NCBI GenBank assembly: GCA_035761805.1
Contig: DASTQL010000215.1
Span: forward strand, 1 to 49,088
Source of the DNA: DASTQL01 sp035761805
Lineage (GTDB): Bacteria > Actinomycetota > Actinomycetes > Jiangellales > Jiangellaceae
DNA length: 49,088 nucleotides
Reading direction: 5' to 3'
Both the position numbers and the translations under genes were made by a program. The notes below the pieces were generated by a model. That model was not told the DNA's origin. It did not search any database and saw nothing but the letters and a program-made list of their open reading frames with translations. Positions within the stretch are counted from its first letter, which is position 1. The number at the start of each line of letters is the position of its first letter. Shown piece by piece: positions 9,717 to 19,144 of the stretch.

Positions 9717-10336
9717 GGGACGGTCACCTTCCTGCCTCGGACGGTCCAGCCCTCGCGGGCCATGCGGCCGACCCATTCGACGAGCAGCCGGCGCTCGACG
9801 GTCTTGATCCGCTCGTGCAGGCGGTTCTCGTCGTCGTCCACCTGCACCGGCACCGCAGCCTGCGCGACGATCGGCCCGGTGTCGACCCCGCTGTCGACGA
9901 CGTGCAGCGTGCAGCCGGTCACCTTGACCCCGTGCTGCAGGGCGTCCCGCACGGCGTGCGTGCCCGGGAACGCCGGGAGCAGGGCCGGATGCGTGTTGAC
10001 GATGCGGTCGGGGAAGCGCTCGAGCACCGGTGCCCCGAGCACGCGCATGAAGCCCGCCGAAACCACCAGTTCTGGCCGATGTGCGGCGACGGCCTCGGCC
10101 AGCGCGAGATCCCATGCCACGCGGTCCGGGTGGTCGGCAGGGCGCAGCACGAAGGTCGGGATGCCGTGACCCGCCGCCCGCTCGACCCCGCCCGTGCCTT
10201 CGCGGTCGCTCCCGACCGCGACGACGTCAGCCCCGTACGAGGGGTCGGCGCACGCCTCGAGGAGTGCGGCCAGGTTGGAGCCGGTGCCCGAGACCAGCAC
10301 GACCAGCCGGGCCGGGGAGGCCGGTGGCTGCCGCAC
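9713..10336 (-). CDS. purN: phosphoribosylglycinamide formyltransferase
   Basis: PurN transfers a formyl group from 10-formyl-THF to GAR, the third step of purine synthesis. The 207-residue protein has VSGTGSNLAALL for phosphate binding, AGFMRVLG, and the catalytic N-H-D set in VNTHPALLPAFPG and DTGPIV. The GTG at 10336 is preceded by GAGGAG seven bases upstream and gives the standard length; longer arginine-rich in-frame extensions are not family-like. The gene overlaps purH by four bases. It is divergent from the membrane-protein gene starting at 10477. Confidence 0.95.
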
Positions 10337-10476
10337 AGGTGCTCCTCGGGACTGGGACGGGGCGGCGCGACTCGGCCGGGGCCGGCGTGACCGCGGAGGT
10401 GGCCGTCGGCGAGGATAGCGGGACCGCGACCGCACCGATCGGGTGCGCTCGCGCCGGCGTCGCAGGAGGGAGACCG

Positions 10477-11079
10477 GTGGCCGAGGACCCCGGCGCCGCA
10501 CGTCCGGACCGCGGTGGCTCGGCGCCGCCTGACGGTGCCGGTACGCCGGAGGAACGGCCTAACCCTTACGCGGTCGGGCCCGAGCCACCGCCGGATCGGC
10601 CGGAGGGCCGGCCGGCCGGCCGGCGCCCGCCGGCAGCGGGGATGCAGCGACCCGCCGGGGACGACCGCAGCGACGCCCGGGGCCCTCGGCAGGGAGGACG
10701 CCCGCCCGGCGAGTCGGAGAAGGCGCTGCGCCGCCGAGCGCGTCTCGCGGCGGTGCTCGCCGCCGTCGCCGCCGTCACCGCGGTGACGCTCCCACCCGTC
10801 GGCGTTGCCCTGGGCGTCGGCCTGCTCGTCGTCGGCGCGCGGCTCAGGCGCGACCCCAGGGCGCGCGAGGTGGGAGTCGCTGCGACGTGGGTCCCGTACG
10901 TCGGCGGCGGTTTCGCCATCGTGGTCGGCCTGGTCATGACCGCCTTGGCGTGGTTCTTCAGCGGCGAGCTGGCCGACCTGCGCGAGTGCCTGGCCGGGGC
11001 CAACACCCGGGTCGCGGAGGCCAACTGCCAGGACGAGTTCCGTCAACGGATCGAGCAGCGGCTGCCGGGCGCGGGCTGA
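10477..11079 (+). CDS. hypothetical membrane protein with proline-rich N-terminus
   Basis: The 200-residue protein has a disordered, proline/arginine-rich cytosolic N-terminus of about 85 residues. Two hydrophobic helices follow (about 90-115 and 140-165) separated by a short arginine-rich loop, then an extracytosolic tail with two cysteines (LRECLAGAN and ANCQDEF) that could form a disulfide. The layout resembles small DUF4190-type actinobacterial membrane proteins, but I cannot name the family. The GTG at 10477 has GGAGGGAG upstream. It lies between purN (divergent) and an unknown cytosolic gene. It is not obviously part of an operon. Confidence 0.65.
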   Translation: MAEDPGAARPDRGGSAPPDGAGTPEERPNPYAVGPEPPPDRPEGRPAGRRPPAAGMQRPAGDDRSDARGPRQGGRPPGESEKALRRRARLAAVLAAVAAVTAVTLPPVGVALGVGLLVVGARLRRDPRAREVGVAATWVPYVGGGFAIVVGLVMTALAWFFSGELADLRECLAGANTRVAEANCQDEFRQRIEQRLPGAG

Positions 11080-11290
11080 GCCCGGATCGACCTTCGGGTT
11101 GCTGGGCGAGGGATCAGAAGCCCCCATGAGCTGACGACGATCTCCATGTCGACGTCCCGTCGCCACCCGTCGGGACGGTCTGGGCATGTGCCCGGATCTC
11201 GGCGGTGACTCGCTGTATCTGAAGCGCCCACCGGTGCTCTTCCCCAGTACTGGGCGGCACGGGTTCGCCCGGTCCGGCGTCCGATGACGA

Positions 11291-11331
11291 TGCGGTCCCG
11301 AACGGACTGCGCCGGCCCCATCGGGACCGCA
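11291..11331. promoter_or_regulatory. 11-bp perfect inverted repeat before the gene at 11347
   Basis: TGCGGTCCCGA (11291-11301) and TCGGGACCGCA (11321-11331) are perfect inverted copies with a 19-base loop. The right arm ends only 15 bases before the ATG at 11347 and immediately before the GGGGGAAG ribosome site. It could be an operator dyad or an RNA hairpin that affects initiation. Function is inference. Confidence 0.5.
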
Positions 11332-11346
11332 CTTGGGGGAAGCACC

Positions 11347-11883
11347 ATGACCGAAGCGCTGCGCGCCAAGGGCCCGCACGTCCCGACCGAGGAGCGCGCC
11401 CGCCGGCGGTTCGAGCAGGCGATCGAGCTCGGCCACCTCGAGGACCTCACCGGGATCCTCCTGCCTCGCACCAGGGCCCGGTACCTGGTCACGTACATGA
11501 GCTCGCAGACCGGCGGCCGGGTCCGCTCGGCCACGGTGGTGAGCGTGACCAACCAGTCCAGCAAGGACAACCGGGTCACCGTGTCCTGGTACAAGGGCTT
11601 CAGCGACGACAGCTCGCCGGTGGGGCTGACGACCTTCTCGATCCCGCCGGACTACACGGTCGACTTCGGCAGCCGCAACCTGCCCGGCGAGCTCACAGCG
11701 GTCAACTCCGCGCCCAACCCGGAGCTCACCTTCGACGAGGGCCGCGCGATCGTCAGCTCCACCGAGCCGGAGATCGGGGTCAGCGCCCGCGTCTATTACA
11801 CCCGCGGAGACGAGGACGACAACCTGCTCGCGATCACCGACTCCAAGGTCGTCAAGATCGGCGAGGGCAACGTGGGGGACTGA
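11347..11883 (+). CDS. hypothetical protein of unknown family
   Basis: The 178-residue product is a soluble protein with no signal peptide or membrane segment. The N-terminal 40 residues are charged and helical (TEERARRRFEQAIELG). The rest is beta-rich with ARYLVTYMS, RVTVSWYKGFSDD and acidic stretches such as RGDEDDN near the end. I do not recognise the family. GGGGGAAG precedes the ATG at 11347, which is preferred to an in-frame start at 11284 that would overlap the inverted repeat. Codon use looks like that of its neighbours. It is monocistronic by position, convergent with the DUF6350 gene. Confidence 0.6.
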   Translation: MTEALRAKGPHVPTEERARRRFEQAIELGHLEDLTGILLPRTRARYLVTYMSSQTGGRVRSATVVSVTNQSSKDNRVTVSWYKGFSDDSSPVGLTTFSIPPDYTVDFGSRNLPGELTAVNSAPNPELTFDEGRAIVSSTEPEIGVSARVYYTRGDEDDNLLAITDSKVVKIGEGNVGD

Positions 11884-11990
11884 TCCCCGGTACGTCGGGG
11901 ATGCCCGATCGGTGGGACGTTGCCGCGGTCACACGGGCGCGGCATCGTCCCGTCGGCACGGTCGAAGGATGCGACGTCACGGCCTCGGGC

Positions 11991-13166
11991 TCAGCGGCCC
12001 CGCAGTCTGAGCGCCACGACCACGAGCACCGCCACTGTTCCGACCTCGGCGAAGGTGGCCAGGGCAACCCAGGCCTGGTCCGGGCCGACCTGGACCAGCC
12101 GGCCGGTGCCGACCGAACCGCCCGACAGCCCGGCCAGGGCCCCCATGCCGAGTGCGGCGACGGCAGCCCCGCCGACGGCGTGCGGCACGGCCCGCCACCA
12201 CCGTCCGTACGGGGCGGTTCGATCCACCAGCAGCGCGGCGACGACCCCTGCCGCGAGCGGCCCCAGCAGGACGCACCAGCCCAGGGGGCCTCCGGTGGAG
12301 GCCGGCAGCGCCCCGAGTGCCGGTAGCGCCGGCACCATCCCGATCTCCACGCCGGTGGGGGCCACCGCGGTGCCGGCACCGAGGGCGAAGCCCGGCCCCA
12401 GGGCGTACGAGGCGGCCCACACGGCTGCGTTGGGGACCAGTGCCGCGCCGAGCAGGGCGAGGACGACCGCCCCGAGGGTGCCGGGGTCGAGCGCGGCGCC
12501 GATCTGGCCGATGCGGTCCGTGTGCCGGACGGAGGAGAAGGCGACCAGGAGCCCGCCGGTGGCGACGAGCGTGGCGACGGCCCCGACTCCTGCGTAGATC
12601 GCCGGACGTACTGACCAGGGCATCCGCGCGGCCGCCCGGGCCAACAGCCCCGCCTCCTGGGCGACGCCGGAACCGGCTCCACCGGCAGCGACCAGGCCGG
12701 CCAGCACGGCGGCTTCGGTGGGGACGGCCTCCCACGCGCCGACGTCGACCAGTCCGGCGACGGCCGCGGCGGCCGTTGCGTAGCCGACGGCGATCGCCCC
12801 GGTCAGCACCAGTGCCGAGCGGGCCGTCGCGACACCTGACCCCTGGGCGGCCCACCTCCCGGCCCGGTGCAGGAGGAGCAGCGGCAGCAGGGTCAGACCC
12901 CACGGCGCGAGCTGCCACCACGCCCCGCCGACCTCCACGCCCACGCGGTGGGCGCCGAGCCAGACGAGCCCGGCCAGCCGCAGTGGCTCGGCGATCGGGG
13001 CGGCCGCTCCTGCGCCGAGCCAGATCAGCAGGACGGGGAGCCCCAGCAACGCCAAGCCCGCGATCGCACTCCACCCGGCGGCCCCGGCCGCTGCCAGCCA
13101 CGACACCCGGGGCCCGGGCCGGCGGCCCGTGCGCCGAAGCAAGGGTCTCGTCAGCAGGTCGACCAT
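11991..13166 (-). CDS. DUF6350 (PerM-like) polytopic membrane protein
   Basis: The 391-residue protein is almost entirely hydrophobic, with about ten alanine/leucine/glycine-rich membrane helices. The segment ASYALGPGFALGAGTAVAPT followed by VPALPALGALP is the signature of the actinobacterial DUF6350 family, annotated elsewhere as cell division protein PerM. That family is encoded next to purN and sucD, as here. A role in cell envelope or division has been proposed for the family; nothing in this sequence adds to that. The ATG at 13166 follows a GGGAGCATGGGGCG stretch; a GTG one codon upstream is also possible. Confidence 0.75.
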   Translation of the reverse strand: MVDLLTRPLLRRTGRRPGPRVSWLAAAGAAGWSAIAGLALLGLPVLLIWLGAGAAAPIAEPLRLAGLVWLGAHRVGVEVGGAWWQLAPWGLTLLPLLLLHRAGRWAAQGSGVATARSALVLTGAIAVGYATAAAAVAGLVDVGAWEAVPTEAAVLAGLVAAGGAGSGVAQEAGLLARAAARMPWSVRPAIYAGVGAVATLVATGGLLVAFSSVRHTDRIGQIGAALDPGTLGAVVLALLGAALVPNAAVWAASYALGPGFALGAGTAVAPTGVEIGMVPALPALGALPASTGGPLGWCVLLGPLAAGVVAALLVDRTAPYGRWWRAVPHAVGGAAVAALGMGALAGLSGGSVGTGRLVQVGPDQAWVALATFAEVGTVAVLVVVALRLRGR

Positions 13167-13397
13167 CACGCCCCATGCTCCCAGCGGAGGCGCCCGCGCT
13201 CGGGGACAGACACGCGTGCAACCGGACCGCCCGCTCGTGGGTCGTCCTGGACGAGACCGCAGGGAGCGACGGTGTGAGGGGGGTTGCGGCAGATGAGCGA
13301 CATCCACGGACAACGTCGCGCTGGTCGCCGCCCCTGCGGCTGATCCCGGAAGCGCAGCGCCGAATCGTCGTCTCCACAGGCGGGAGCCTCCGTGCCG

Positions 13398-13474
13398 AAT
13401 GATCACGGCCGCCGCGTATATGGGTGCCGCGCCAGGTGAATGCACCGCGGCGCGTGCCCAGTTGCCGCGGCGCA
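13398..13474 (+). repeat. family A repeat, copy 2
   Basis: The unit begins AATGATCACGGCCGCCGCG and contains GCCAGGTGAATGCACCGCGG and CCCAGTTGCCGCGG. It is the inverted counterpart of the copy at 13781-13855 and shares its outer TGATCACGGC end and central GGTGAATKCACC palindrome with the copy at 2240-2333. Confidence 0.8.
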
Positions 13475-13780
13475 CGCGACGATTGCCGGGACGGAAGGGG
13501 TGTCAGGAACCGGTCGGGCTGTCATGGCACGGACACACGCCGCTTCCTGACCCGCCCGTAGGGCTGAGCTTCTCTGCGGTCCCGGGCGGTGATCACCCAG
13601 TTGCGGCAGCCCCGGCTCGTCCGCCATCTGCACGGTGATCTTCAACCAGGCCGGGTGGCCAGCACCATGATCAGCGTGCGGCTCAGGTCCCCCGGACCGG
13701 CACGGCCAGCACACAGTGATCACCTCGCCCCACAGTGCGCCGCCAGCCGATGTGCGCGTAGCCACCCAGTCGCCCAGCCG

Positions 13781-13855
13781 TGCCGCGGTAACTGGGCATG
13801 CGCCGCGGTGCATTCACCTGGCGCTGTACCCAGTTACGCGGCTGCCGTGATCACT
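13781..13855 (-). repeat. family A repeat, copy 3
   Basis: This is the reverse-complement copy of 13398-13474. Read on the minus strand it gives TGATCACGGCAGCCGCG, TAACTGGGTACAGC, GCCAGGTGAATGCACCGCGG and CCCAGTTACCGCGGC. GTAACTGGG and CCCAGTTAC also pair within it as a hairpin. It ends about 65 bases before the kynureninase start. Confidence 0.8.
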
Positions 13856-13909
13856 TGAGCCGAGGCCGGGATCGGGCACCGAGGCATCCCGGGGTCGCCG
13901 TGGGCACCG

Positions 13910-13915
13910 TACGGT
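13910..13915 (+). promoter_or_regulatory. -10 element for leaderless kynU
   Basis: TACGGT matches the actinobacterial TANNNT -10 consensus and ends exactly seven bases before the ATG at 13923. That spacing puts the transcript start at the initiation codon. No ribosome site precedes the gene, which fits leaderless translation. No good -35 is visible. Confidence 0.5.
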
Positions 13916-13922
13916 GCACTGC

Positions 13923-15167
13923 ATGACCGCAGCCCCGCCCCCGAGCCGCGACGAGGCGGCCGCCCTCGACGCCGCCGACCCGCTGGCCCCGTGCCGGGAC
14001 CGCTTCGAGCTGCCGGACGGGCTCGTCTACCTGGACGGCAACTCGCTGGGCCCACTCCCCCGCGGCGTCCGGGAGCGGCTGGCCCGGGTGGTCGACCACG
14101 AGTGGGGCCAGGACCTGATCCAGTCGTGGAACTCCGCCGGGTGGTACGAGATGCCACGCCGGCTCGGCGACCGGATCGGCCGGCTGGTCGGAGCCGGTCC
14201 CGGCACCGTCGTCGCCGGCGACTCGACCAGCGTGCAGCTGTTCAAGGTGCTCGGGGCAGGTGCCCGGCTGCGGCCCGACCGCCGGGTCCTGCTCACCGAG
14301 CCCGGCAACTTCCCCACCGACTCCTACGTGGCGGCCTCGGTCGCGCGCCTCATGGGACTGGACCTCCGTTGGGCGGAGCCCCAAGACCTGCTGGACGCGC
14401 TCGACGAGGACGTCGCGCTCGTCGCGGTCAGTCACGTGGACTACCGCACCGGCCGGATGCACGACGGCGCCGCGGTCACCACCGCCGTCAACGAAGCCGG
14501 CGCCGTGATGAGCTGGGACCTGGCGCACTCCGCGGGGGCGGTGCCGGTGGCCCTGGACGACTGGGAGGCCGACCTGGCCGTGGGCTGCGGCTACAAGTAC
14601 CTGAACGGCGGGCCGGGTGCGCCGGCCTTCACGTACGTCAACGAGCGGTGGCAGCACCTCGTCGACCAGCCGCTGGCCGGCTGGTGGGGCCATGCCGACC
14701 CGTTCGCGCTCGAACGCGACTTCCGGCCGGCGGCCGGGATCGCGCGCATGCAGGTCGGGACCCCTCCCATCCTGGCCATGAGCGCGCTCGATGCCGCGCT
14801 GGACGCCTACGACGGCGTGGACATGGTGGATCTGCGGGCCAAGTCACTGGCGCTCACGGACCTCTTCGTCGAGCTGACCGAGTCACGACTCCGCCCGTAC
14901 GGGGTGGAGGTCGAAGTCCCGCGCGAGCACGCACTGCGCGGCTCGCAGGTGTGCCTGCGCCACCCGCAGGCCTATGGGCTGGTTCAGGCGCTCATCGCGA
15001 GGGGGGTGGTCGGCGACTACCGCGAGCCCGACCTCGGACGGTTCGGGTTCACGCCGCTCTACCTCAGGTACGTCGACGTGTGGGACGCCGTCGACCGGGC
15101 CGTGGCCGTGCTCGACGCTGGGGAGCACCTGAGTCCGGAGTACCAGGTCCGCGCCGCGGTCACCTGA
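13923..15167 (+). CDS. kynU: kynureninase
   Basis: Kynureninase is a PLP enzyme that cleaves kynurenine to anthranilate and alanine in tryptophan degradation. The 414-residue protein has LDGNSLGPLPRG at the N-terminus, DSTSVQLFKV, the aspartate in SWDLAHSAGAVP, and the Schiff-base lysine (about Lys225) in GCGYKYLNGGPGAP. WGHADPF and QVGTPPILAMSAL lie near the C-terminus. No tryptophan dioxygenase or formamidase gene is in the window, so its partners are elsewhere. I chose the ATG at 13923, which follows a -10-like TACGGT by seven bases; a GTG at 13914 is in frame but overlaps that element. Confidence 0.93.
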   Translation: MTAAPPPSRDEAAALDAADPLAPCRDRFELPDGLVYLDGNSLGPLPRGVRERLARVVDHEWGQDLIQSWNSAGWYEMPRRLGDRIGRLVGAGPGTVVAGDSTSVQLFKVLGAGARLRPDRRVLLTEPGNFPTDSYVAASVARLMGLDLRWAEPQDLLDALDEDVALVAVSHVDYRTGRMHDGAAVTTAVNEAGAVMSWDLAHSAGAVPVALDDWEADLAVGCGYKYLNGGPGAPAFTYVNERWQHLVDQPLAGWWGHADPFALERDFRPAAGIARMQVGTPPILAMSALDAALDAYDGVDMVDLRAKSLALTDLFVELTESRLRPYGVEVEVPREHALRGSQVCLRHPQAYGLVQALIARGVVGDYREPDLGRFGFTPLYLRYVDVWDAVDRAVAVLDAGEHLSPEYQVRAAVT

Positions 15168-15242
15168 GGGCTCTGCTCCCGTCGTACGTGACCTCTGCCC
15201 CTGGGGTGAGCGAACGAGCGGACGCAACTTGGGGAGGGCGTC

Positions 15243-15875
15243 ATGAGCCACACCCTGAGACGAGCACCAGGTCGAGTCGCTGCAGTCGCTGCGGTGCTGG
15301 CACTTGCCGCCGCATGTGCCGGCGGCGACGACGAGGCGGGCCCGAGGCCTACCCGGGTGGGTACGTCGCGGAGGGCGAGGTCCAAACCGTACCGGCACCG
15401 CCGTCCGTACCGTCCGTGAACGTCGAGAGCTGCCCGACCTTCGTCCAGGAAGGGGAGCGCGGGCCGGCCGAGCCGGATGGCGACGCCGGCGCGGTGGCGA
15501 GTTCCATCGCGAGCAACGCCCAGGTCGACGAGTACGTCGTCCGCTACGCCTCGCAGGCGGCGGCGACGACCGCGATCGACCGCACCGCGACCTCGCCGTG
15601 GAGTGTGCGGGCGCATTGGCGGCCCGAGCCTGGACGAGCGGTTCGGGAACAGCGGCCCCTGGGCGGAGCCGTCCCCGCGGCCGTCAACGGCTACCGCGTC
15701 GTCGCGCACTTCGGCAGCGGGAGCGCAGCGTTCGAGGAGTACACCGGGGTGCTTCAGTGGGTGACCGCGTGGCCTACCTGGGATGCGGCCGAGCAACGGA
15801 CCGACCACGCTGGACGTCGGACGGACCGACCGGGTCGCCGCAGCCGCCGTCAACCGGATGGTCGAGGCCGAGTAG
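15243..15875 (+). pseudogene. decayed lipoprotein gene
   Basis: An ATG at 15243 opens a lipoprotein signal peptide with lipobox LAAAC. Near 15343 the reading must change frame to continue as EAYPGGYVAEGEVQTVPAP and a beta-rich domain with YVVRYASQAAATTAID. It must shift again in the 15600-15780 region to reach SGSAAFEEYTGVLQWVTAW and finally TLDVGRTDRVAAAAVNRMVE with a stop at 15873-15875. At least three frame changes are needed. The C-terminus resembles PknH-like extracellular sensor-domain lipoproteins, but the assignment is tentative. It lies between kynU and the RDD gene on the same strand. Confidence 0.6.
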
Positions 15876-15957
15876 GCGGTGTGGCGGTGGTTGCCCTCGG
15901 GCGGCAAGGACCGGACCATGCGGGCCACGGGCACCACGACATTCGAGGAGACCGATC

Positions 15958-16545
15958 ATGACCACGCCACCGGAACCGGGCGAGCCGCAGCCCGGTCAGC
16001 CCGAGCCCCCGCCGTACGGTCAGCCGCCGCCACCGCCTCCAGACGGTCAGGACCCACCGCCGTACGGGCAGCAACCGCCCGCCGGCTACGGCTCGGCGCC
16101 TCCGCCTGCGTACGGGCAGGCCGGCTACGGCGCGCCGGGGTCGGAGGTCCAGCCCGCCGGTCCGGCGTTCGCGGACTGGCCGCTGCGCGCGCAGTCCGCG
16201 CTGGTCGACTGGTTCGGCCCGAGCCTGCTGGTGTCGTTCCTGAACCTCACGACGGACAGCGTGGGTCTCCTGTCGCTGCTGAGCCTCGTCGCACTCGGCT
16301 GGGCCCTGTACAACGCCTACCTGGGCGGCTCGACCGGCCAGTCGTACGGCAAGAAGTGGGCCGGGACGCGGGTGGTCCGATCGAGCGACGGCCAGCTCCT
16401 CGGCGGCGGCATGGGGATCGTGCGCTACATCCTCCACGTCATCGACGCGCTGCCCTGCTACCTCGGCTTCCTCTGGCCGCTCTGGGATCAGCAGCGCCAG
16501 ACCTTCGCCGACAAGATCGTCAGCACGTACGTGGTCCGGATCTGA
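15958..16545 (+). CDS. RDD family membrane protein
   Basis: The 195-residue protein has a proline/glutamine/tyrosine-rich cytosolic lead of about 65 residues with repeated PPPYGQ-like units. An RDD domain follows: FADWPLRAQSALVDW, two or three membrane helices, GQSYGKKWAGTRVVR, then RYILHVIDALPC and a final DQQRQTFADKIVSTYVV. RDD proteins are inner-membrane proteins, some acting as ion antiporters. In actinobacteria this prolonged proline-rich lead is common and its function is unknown. The ATG at 15958 has GAGGAG nine bases upstream. It is convergent with sucD. Confidence 0.85.
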   Translation: MTTPPEPGEPQPGQPEPPPYGQPPPPPPDGQDPPPYGQQPPAGYGSAPPPAYGQAGYGAPGSEVQPAGPAFADWPLRAQSALVDWFGPSLLVSFLNLTTDSVGLLSLLSLVALGWALYNAYLGGSTGQSYGKKWAGTRVVRSSDGQLLGGGMGIVRYILHVIDALPCYLGFLWPLWDQQRQTFADKIVSTYVVRI

Positions 16546-16635
16546 CCCACAGTCCGGTGTTGCGTCGACCCCTTGACCCAGGGTCAGGCGCCGGCACCTC
16601 GTGATGCCCCAGCAGTCTCGTGATGTTCGGCCGGA

Positions 16636-16651
16636 GGCGTCACGTGACGCC
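16636..16651. other. 16-bp perfect palindrome downstream of the RDD gene
   Basis: GGCGTCACGTGACGCC is a perfect palindrome in the 368-base gap between the convergent RDD and sucD genes. Two short direct copies of CTCGTGATG lie just upstream (near 16600 and 16618). It may be a protein-binding dyad or the stem of a terminator. The rest of the gap up to repeat B holds no gene I can support. Confidence 0.4.
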
Positions 16652-16812
16652 GAGGTTGTGGCCGGGTCCGCCGGCTTGACCGGGCGGGCACAGGCCCGGT
16701 TGCAGTCGTGGGCCGACGGCGGGCCTACCGACCCCGGTCACCGTGGAGCGTCCGGCGACCACGCGGCCGTACGGCCAGCTCGCGCGCTCGTCGCAGTAAC
16801 CAACCGCACCAG

Positions 16813-16894
16813 CCGGCCACCACCAGGCTGCCGGTGCCATCACGAGTCGCCGGAGCCTCGTGATGACCCGACGAGGGTGGTGAACATGGTCATT
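16813..16894. repeat. family B hairpin repeat, copy 2, at sucD 3' end
   Basis: This is the second 82-base copy, the same length as 8055-8136. The ends (CCGGCCACCACCAGGCT and GGTGGTGAACATGGTCATT) are identical, while the inner stem has changed to CATCACGAG/CTCGTGATG and still pairs perfectly. It ends 19 bases from the sucD stop codon, again between convergent genes. Confidence 0.85.
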
Positions 16895-16913
16895 TCGCGG
16901 GCCGGGCGGCCGG

Positions 16914-17801
16914 TCACCCGGCCTGGACGGCCTGCCGAACCAGCCGAGCGGTCTCGCTCGGGGTCTTGCCGACCCGGACACCGACGGCCTCGAGCGCCTC
17001 CTGCTTGGCGGCGGCGGTACCCGAGGACCCGGAGACGATCGCCCCGGCGTGGCCCATGGTCTTGCCCTCGGGCGCGGTGAAGCCGGCCACGTACCCAACG
17101 ACCGGCTTGGTGACGTGCTCGGCGATGTAGGCCGCGGCCCGCTCCTCGGCGTCGCCGCCGATCTCGCCGATCATCACGATCGCCTCGGTCTCGGGATCGG
17201 CCTCGAAGGCCGCCAGGCAGTCGATGTGCGTGGTCCCGATGACCGGGTCGCCGCCGATGCCGACGCAGGTCGAGAAGCCGATGTCCTGCAGCTCGTACAT
17301 CATCTGGTACGTCAGGGTGCCGGACTTCGAGACCAGGCCCAGGCGACCGGCCTGGGTGATGTCGGCGGGGATGATGCCGGCGTTGGACTTGCCGGGGCTG
17401 ATCAGACCCGGGCAGTTGGGCCCGATGATCCGCGTCGTGCCGCTGTCCTGGGCGTACTGGAAGAACGCGGCCGTGTCGTGCACCGGGATCCCCTCGGTGA
17501 TGACGACGACCAGCGGCATGCCGGCATCGACGGCCTCGTGGACCGCACCCCTGGTGAAGGCGGGGGGGACGAAGACCACCGACACGTCGGCGCCGGTCTC
17601 CTTCATCGCCTCGGCAACGGTGCCGTACACCGGAACTGCCGTACCGCCCTCGAACTCCACCTGCTCGCCGGCCTTGCGCGGGTTGACCCCGCCGACCACC
17701 TGGGAGCCGGACCGCAGCATGCGCTGGGTGTGCCGGCGGCCCTCGGAGCCCGTCATCCCCTGGACGATGATCTTGCTGGTCTCGGTGAGGAAGATCGCCA
17801 T
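16914..17801 (-). CDS. sucD: succinyl-CoA synthetase alpha subunit
   Basis: SucD forms the CoA-binding and phosphohistidine-bearing half of succinyl-CoA synthetase, which makes ATP or GTP from succinyl-CoA in the TCA cycle. The 295-residue protein has the Rossmann start SKIIVQGMTGSEGRRHTQ, GPNCPGLISPGKSNAG, and the phosphorylated histidine in GHAGAIVSGSSG. The ATG at 17801 lies five bases after the sucC stop, so the pair is one operon. Length and motifs are normal. Repeat B sits directly downstream as a likely terminator. Confidence 0.97.
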   Translation of the reverse strand: MAIFLTETSKIIVQGMTGSEGRRHTQRMLRSGSQVVGGVNPRKAGEQVEFEGGTAVPVYGTVAEAMKETGADVSVVFVPPAFTRGAVHEAVDAGMPLVVVITEGIPVHDTAAFFQYAQDSGTTRIIGPNCPGLISPGKSNAGIIPADITQAGRLGLVSKSGTLTYQMMYELQDIGFSTCVGIGGDPVIGTTHIDCLAAFEADPETEAIVMIGEIGGDAEERAAAYIAEHVTKPVVGYVAGFTAPEGKTMGHAGAIVSGSSGTAAAKQEALEAVGVRVGKTPSETARLVRQAVQAG

Positions 17802-17806
17802 CGGTG

Positions 17807-18985
<1,179 letters not shown>

Positions 18986-19144
18986 TGGCGACCGTCCTCA
19001 CCGGGTCGGGTGTCTCGCTGCGTCAGGCAGCCGTAGCGGGCCACCCGGGCCCCGCTGCCCGGCGCCGAGCCTAGACCCGCGTGGGGCCCCCGGGTCGAGG
19101 GGGGCGCGGCGAGCGGGACCGGTCCTGCGGTGAGCGGTCGCTGC

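Larger units (their letters stand above)
13398..13857. mobile_element. possible non-autonomous element bounded by inverted family A repeats
   Basis: About 460 bases lie between the outward-facing TGATCA ends of two inverted family A copies. The 300-base core has no supportable protein but carries further TGATCA palindromes, including GGTGATCACC at 13588-13597 and a related site near 13716. The layout is like a BIME or MITE inserted between the divergent DUF6350 and kynureninase genes. GCCGA occurs near both outer edges, but not in register as a clean target duplication. Mobility is inference. Confidence 0.4.

Noticed and set aside
13398..13857. GCCGA at both edges as a target-site duplication
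   Set aside because: The two copies are not directly adjacent to the TGATCA termini in the same register, so the match may be chance.
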